Below, piece after piece: positions 59,954-64,000 of a stretch of DNA of 64,000 bases; position 1 is the first letter of the stretch, and every line of letters starts with the position of its first letter. The stretch spans positions 1 to 64,000 of the forward strand of contig NZ_BAAAEI010000017.1 in NCBI RefSeq assembly GCF_039522935.1, read 5' to 3'. The translations under genes were made by a program, and so were the position numbers. The notes beneath the pieces are model-generated. The model did no database searches and was not told the DNA's origin. It worked only from the letters and a program-made list of their open reading frames with translations. This DNA comes from Bowmanella denitrificans (GTDB lineage: Bacteria > Pseudomonadota > Gammaproteobacteria > Enterobacterales > Alteromonadaceae).

Positions 59954-62386
59954 TTATTCATAACGTAACGCCACCGCCGGTTCCATACTAAGGGCTCGTC
60001 TGGTTGGCAGCCAGGTGGCAGTGAGCACCACAGCGCCTATTATCAGAATCAGTAGGGTGGCAATCAAAAACAGCGCCTGTGGTGGCGTAGCCATAACCTG
60101 TGACATGCCGTAGCCTAACCCGCAACCGACGATTAAGCCAGGGATCCCCCCCCACAATAGTTGTGCAGCACCGGCAAGTAAAAGCTGTCTGGCAATGCGC
60201 TGTTCGCAAGCGCCCAGCGCCCGTTTCACGCCGATTTCCTGGGTGCGTTGACGTATGGTATTGGACATCAGGCCATAGATGCCGCTGGCGGTCAGTAATA
60301 CCGTGGCGCAGCCAAACAATAAGAACACGCCGCTTAAGAAACGCATTGGGCCGGTTTTGCGGGTCAGGAACGCCTGGTAGGTTTCAATGCGATAAGCCGG
60401 TAATTCCGGATCCAGGCTTTGCAGGGTTTTACGCAGGGCCAGGGTGGCACTGTGTACATCAGATTTTAACCGCATTGCCAACACCATTTGTGCCTGAGGC
60501 AATTGGCTGTATGGCCTGAACACGCTGGGCATACGGCCATCGGCGGAACTGGGTTTGTCCTGACTGACATGACGCACCACTCCGACAATGGTCAGCCAAT
60601 GTGGTGTTTGTCCATCATAGTCCACCACCCGAATGCGTTTACCCAAAGGCGATTGGTCACCAAAGTGGGCTGTGGCGAAACTGTCGGTGACTATGACGGT
60701 GGCTTTATCCTGCCCTTCGTCCTGGGCACTGAAATAGCGGCCCTGGCGCAACTCAACCCTAAGCTTTGCCAGGCTGCCCGGCATGACCAGAATATGATTG
60801 GCTCTGGGGAAACTGGTTTGCTGATCGCTCAGGTACTCCTTACCGTCAATCGCAATGGCCGTCACCGGTGCCGGCATACCAGGTAAGGCCGTGCTAATCA
60901 TCACATCCCCCAGGGCGCTTTGTTGTTGTAATTGTGATTGCAGTTGGTTGAATAACGTCACCTGCTGCTGCGCTTGGCTGTACCGGCTGGAGGGCAACAG
61001 CACACTGGCGATCAGAATATTGTCGGTTTTTACCCCATAGTCGGCCCGTTCTTCAAGGTAACGGGATACCACAATCACGCCAGCAACAATCAAGATAGTC
61101 AACGACAAAAATATTTCGCTGATCACCAGCACTCGGTTGAGGCGCCCGGTTTTCTTGCTGAGCGCCCCACGGGTTCCGTCACGCAGCACCTGATTGAAAT
61201 CGCCGCCGGAGTTTTTCCAGGCTGGCAGGAATCCAGTGATAAAGATGGTGGAGACCAAGAACAGCAGGAAAACTTTCAGGGTAAAGGCATCGATACCAAA
61301 CTTAAACCAGAACACCTGACGGCCATAGCTGAAGCTGGCGGTTACCCGTTCGGTGACCTCCAGCCCCCAGGCCAGCAGCAACAGGCCAATAATGCCACCT
61401 AATGTGCAGATTAAAATACTTTCCCACAGTAACTGGCTAATCAATCTGGCGCGTGGAGCCCCCAAAGCCATGCGAATGGCGGTTTCCTTGCCGCGCTCGA
61501 TGGCGCGTGACAACAGCAGGTTGCCAACATTGAATGACGCCAGAAACAGAATCAGTACGGCCGCCACCTGCATGGAATAAACCACAGCAATGCCGTCTTC
61601 GGCCACCGACAGGGGAATACTATGGCAATAGGCACCCAAGCCACTATTGGTCTGTGGGTAGCGCTGCGCCAGCCGCTCCATCAGCAGGGCCAATTGCTGA
61701 TTCACCTCGGTGGTGCTGTAGCCAGATTTAAGATGCGCCAGTCCATAGACCCGCCCTGCTTGCTGACGTGACAACGCGGCGGGAGATTCATTGAGGGGTA
61801 ACCAGAGCTCCGCCACATTCGGGAACAGGTAATCCTGCGGCATCACGCCCAGGATGCGGTGGCTGACACCATCGATTTTAACCTGTCGTTCCAGTATATC
61901 GCTGGCCCCAGCAAACTGGCTTTTCCAAAGGTCATAGCCAATCACTACCACAGGTTCAGCACCAGGCAGATTTTCCGCCTGGTTGAAGGTGCGGCCCATC
62001 AGCGGCTGAGTGCGGGTAAGCTGAAAAATATTCGGCTCGGCTCTGACTCCGCTGTAACGCACTGCACCGTCGCGTCCTGACAAATTGACCGTCACATTGC
62101 GATAGGCACCCATCTCGTCCAAACCCTGAACGGCTTCTCGCAACATCTGATAGTCTTGGTAATTCAGCGGGTTACCTTCCAGCGCGCCATGCCGGGACTG
62201 GCTGATTTGTACCAGGCTGTCACCGTCGGTAAACGGCAAGTCTTTAAACACCATAGTGTTGATAAAGGAAAATAAGTACAGGCTCAGCCCGATGCCAGCT
62301 GCCATCACCAGGGTAGTGAGTGCGGTAAACCCCGGACTTTTGGCCAGCAGACGCAGTGCATAGCGGCAATCACTTAGCATAAACAT
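59954..62386 (-). CDS. FtsX-family ABC permease, duplicated type (810 aa)
   Basis: From ATG 62386 (GAGGG eight bases upstream) the protein starts SDCRYALRLLAKSPGFTALT, the pattern of the large duplicated MacB-like permeases. It has an N-terminal TM, a periplasmic MacB domain, three TMs (~280-410), then a second TM/periplasmic/three-TM unit ending TRRALSMEPAVALRYE. It overlaps the ATPase gene by 17 bp. With the membrane fusion protein it should form a tripartite exporter for peptides, lipids or drugs. Confidence 0.88.
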   Translation of the reverse strand: MFMLSDCRYALRLLAKSPGFTALTTLVMAAGIGLSLYLFSFINTMVFKDLPFTDGDSLVQISQSRHGALEGNPLNYQDYQMLREAVQGLDEMGAYRNVTVNLSGRDGAVRYSGVRAEPNIFQLTRTQPLMGRTFNQAENLPGAEPVVVIGYDLWKSQFAGASDILERQVKIDGVSHRILGVMPQDYLFPNVAELWLPLNESPAALSRQQAGRVYGLAHLKSGYSTTEVNQQLALLMERLAQRYPQTNSGLGAYCHSIPLSVAEDGIAVVYSMQVAAVLILFLASFNVGNLLLSRAIERGKETAIRMALGAPRARLISQLLWESILICTLGGIIGLLLLAWGLEVTERVTASFSYGRQVFWFKFGIDAFTLKVFLLFLVSTIFITGFLPAWKNSGGDFNQVLRDGTRGALSKKTGRLNRVLVISEIFLSLTILIVAGVIVVSRYLEERADYGVKTDNILIASVLLPSSRYSQAQQQVTLFNQLQSQLQQQSALGDVMISTALPGMPAPVTAIAIDGKEYLSDQQTSFPRANHILVMPGSLAKLRVELRQGRYFSAQDEGQDKATVIVTDSFATAHFGDQSPLGKRIRVVDYDGQTPHWLTIVGVVRHVSQDKPSSADGRMPSVFRPYSQLPQAQMVLAMRLKSDVHSATLALRKTLQSLDPELPAYRIETYQAFLTRKTGPMRFLSGVFLLFGCATVLLTASGIYGLMSNTIRQRTQEIGVKRALGACEQRIARQLLLAGAAQLLWGGIPGLIVGCGLGYGMSQVMATPPQALFLIATLLILIIGAVVLTATWLPTRRALSMEPAVALRYE

Positions 62387-63101
62387 GGTGCTTGCCCTCA
62401 CTTTGCGGGTTGAGCTGCAGCCTGTCAGAGACAATGCGGCCGTCAAGCACTTCCAGCCGACGCTTGGCCTGGCTGGCTGAGCGGGGATCGTGCGTAACCA
62501 TACAGATGGTGGCGCCGTCGGCATGCAACTTGTCCAATAACTGCATCACCGCTTCGGCATTTTTGGAGTCCAGGTTACCGGTGGGTTCGTCGGCCAGTAA
62601 TAAAGAAGGTTTGCCGGCAATGGCCCGCGCAACGGCAACTCGTTGTTGCTGACCGCCGGATAATTGCGACGGATAATGCTTGGCACGATGGGACATGTCT
62701 ACCTTATCCAGCGCGTCTTTTACCCATTGCTTGCGCTGGGCCTTACTCAGATCGCGCCGATAGGTCAGGGGCAACGCCACATTTTCTTCCACATCCAGAT
62801 CGCTGATAAGGTTAAAAGACTGGAAAATAAAGCCAATTTCCTGGTTACGGATCCTGGCGCGTTCTTTATTGGGCAGGTTGGACACGTCATGTCCGGCCAG
62901 CACATAGCGACCGGCTGTGGCAGTATCCAGTAAGCCCAATACCGATAGCAGGGTTGACTTACCGCAGCCGGATGGGCCGGAAATTGACACATAGTCTCCC
63001 TTGGCGATGCTCAGCGAAATATCACTCAGCGCATGGGTTTCCAATTCTTCCGAGTAATACACTTTCTTAAGATTATCTATTTTTATCAATAGGTTGTTCA
63101 T
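62370..63101 (-). CDS. MacB-type ABC exporter ATPase
   Basis: The 243-residue protein has Walker A GPSGCGKS, Q-loop FIFQSFNLISDLDVEENVALP, signature LSGGQQQRVAVARA, Walker B LLADEPTGNLD and switch His in MVTHD. It is closest to the LolD/MacB ATPases that power FtsX permeases. The start codon follows the fusion-protein gene by 32 bases, and its end overlaps the permease, so all are co-expressed. Confidence 0.92.
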   Translation of the reverse strand: MNNLLIKIDNLKKVYYSEELETHALSDISLSIAKGDYVSISGPSGCGKSTLLSVLGLLDTATAGRYVLAGHDVSNLPNKERARIRNQEIGFIFQSFNLISDLDVEENVALPLTYRRDLSKAQRKQWVKDALDKVDMSHRAKHYPSQLSGGQQQRVAVARAIAGKPSLLLADEPTGNLDSKNAEAVMQLLDKLHADGATICMVTHDPRSASQAKRRLEVLDGRIVSDRLQLNPQSEGKHHVYAK

Positions 63102-63133
63102 AATCGCTCACTTAGTGGCTGTGTTATTCTAGC

Positions 63134-64000
63134 TTAGTTGATACGAAACTTGGGATAGCCGCTGAAACGGCTGGGATCTGAGGTGACGACCAGGTCGCCG
63201 GCTTGCAGACCGTCCAGGATTTGGATTTGGTTAATTGAGCCCTGGCCAAGGGAAACCGGCACTAACTCGGCGAAGTTCCGGTCCTGGCTAAGTTTGTACA
63301 GGGTCGTCTGACTCTGACTTTGGGCGTATAAAGGTCGGTCAACAAACAGGGTGTCGGCGATATTGCTAATATGAATTTCGCCATCCACCGACAGCGCCGG
63401 GCGGGCGTCATCGGGCATCGGGCCAGACAACGCCACATCCACCTGTACCTTGCCACCTGTTACGGCAGGATCCACCCTGATGACCTGCCCCTGGATGGTG
63501 CTGTTGCGGGTATCAATAGTGACCTTCTGGCCTGGTGTGACAGCTTTAATCTGAATTTCAGGTACCTGTAGCTCGGCAATCAAACTATTGTGCTGGGCCA
63601 GTTTGGCCAGGTTTTCGCCCATCAGAATGCGTTTGCCTGGTTCCAGCGGTACTTCCAGCACAATGCTGTCCATACTGGCCCGTACCTGCAGGCTGTCTAC
63701 TTGTTGTTGCAGTTGTTCGTGTGCTTTGCGGGCTTTTTCTAATCTGGCCTGACGGGCGGCAGCCTGGGCAATCAGGTTGTCCTGCATTTTCAGCAGTTCC
63801 TGTTCACTGATTTGCAGGCGCTGACGGAACTGCTCGGTTTCCAGTTTAGTACGCTCATAAGTCAGTTGGGAGATGGCACCGCTGGATTGTTTAAGCAGTT
63901 TTGTTTCGGCGTTGTATTTCAGCAAACTGCTGTCATAGTCCAGTTTGGCGTTCAACAATCTGGCTCGCTGAGCCAACACCGCGGACTCTTGCGCCACCTG
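63134..64000 (-). CDS. Periplasmic membrane fusion protein (HlyD/RND type), partial
   Basis: The 5' end lies beyond the window's right edge; 288 codons are visible. They contain a long alpha-helical hairpin (YERTKLETEQFRQRLQISEQ, then LEKARKAHEQLQQQVDSLQV), the lipoyl-like edge VRASMDSIVLEVPLEPGKRI, a beta-barrel domain (VTPGQKVTIDTRNSTIQGQV) and a membrane-proximal domain ending SGYPKFRIN. This adaptor links an inner-membrane ABC exporter to an outer-membrane channel; it heads the exporter operon. Confidence 0.85.
   Translation of the reverse strand, partial: QVAQESAVLAQRARLLNAKLDYDSSLLKYNAETKLLKQSSGAISQLTYERTKLETEQFRQRLQISEQELLKMQDNLIAQAAARQARLEKARKAHEQLQQQVDSLQVRASMDSIVLEVPLEPGKRILMGENLAKLAQHNSLIAELQVPEIQIKAVTPGQKVTIDTRNSTIQGQVIRVDPAVTGGKVQVDVALSGPMPDDARPALSVDGEIHISNIADTLFVDRPLYAQSQSQTTLYKLSQDRNFAELVPVSLGQGSINQIQILDGLQAGDLVVTSDPSRFSGYPKFRIN

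Noticed and set aside
1..64000. CRISPR arrays, tRNA and rRNA genes, integrase or prophage modules.
   Set aside because: No short spaced repeats, cloverleaf genes, rRNA motifs or phage structural genes were seen on reading. The only array-like block is the ~195-bp hairpin repeat, whose unit is far too long for CRISPR.

Overview
The window looks like chromosomal DNA from a marine gammaproteobacterium of the Alteromonadales type. The grounds are large TonB-dependent receptors, an S46 peptidase, a DUF3010 protein, an AcpH-type ACP phosphodiesterase, an ECF sigma/FecR pair, many exported hydrolases and moderate GC. This is inferred from gene families only. I saw no rRNA, tRNA or CRISPR array.

Region by region. 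1-6.8 kb is accessory DNA. A minus-strand run of small unknown membrane proteins is cut by an IS21-family element (1684-3547, 5-bp target duplication GTTGC) whose istA and istB have been joined into one ORF by an internal deletion. On its right lies the 3' remnant of a Tae4-type T6SS amidase effector with an intact Tai4-type immunity gene. A hipBA toxin-antitoxin pair follows, with a clear inverted-repeat operator, and then a convergent dual-specificity-phosphatase-like gene. 7-17 kb holds a GGEEF diguanylate cyclase with a carbohydrate-binding-like sensor, a WYL-regulator relic, a lipoprotein alpha/beta hydrolase, a 1237-residue TonB receptor, a GIY-YIG-like protein, a pseudo-receiver protein and an AT-rich XRE/membrane-protein pair. 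17-24 kb reads as one unit: small membrane protein, LolD-like ATPase, FtsX permease, FG-GAP periplasmic protein and a glycosidase lipoprotein.

24-38 kb contains exported proteins (a SnoaL-like protein, an esterase-TPR protein, a metallophosphatase and a unique secreted protein), a ToxR/CadC-like one-component regulator, and a cell-surface-signalling operon: ECF sigma, FecR, a TonB receptor with an STN signalling domain, and a paralogous receptor without it. A 241-bp MITE-like palindromic element follows. 38-51 kb is rich in peptidases (two M20, one S46) and also has an S12 beta-lactamase-fold hydrolase and a dihaem cytochrome c fused to a rhodanese. It carries several scars: an orphan PEP-CTERM tail, a GntR/UTRA regulator and a LamG protein that have both lost their N-termini at one junction, and four tandem copies of a ~195-bp hairpin repeat. 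51-57 kb holds an XPF/ERCC4-type nuclease with HhH, acpH, LysE and MATE exporters, a GNAT acetyltransferase and small conserved genes. 57-64 kb is a minus-strand operon encoding a membrane fusion protein (cut by the window edge), MacB-like ATPase, large FtsX permease, NtrC-family regulator and NtrY-like kinase.

No single locus is clearly a new defence or biosynthetic system. The most unusual items are the IstA-IstB fusion beside the Tae4/Tai4 remnant, the cytochrome c-rhodanese fusion, the bacterial ERCC4-HhH nuclease, the tandem STN/non-STN receptor paralogues, the two repeat elements, and small genes of 34, 45 and 59 residues.
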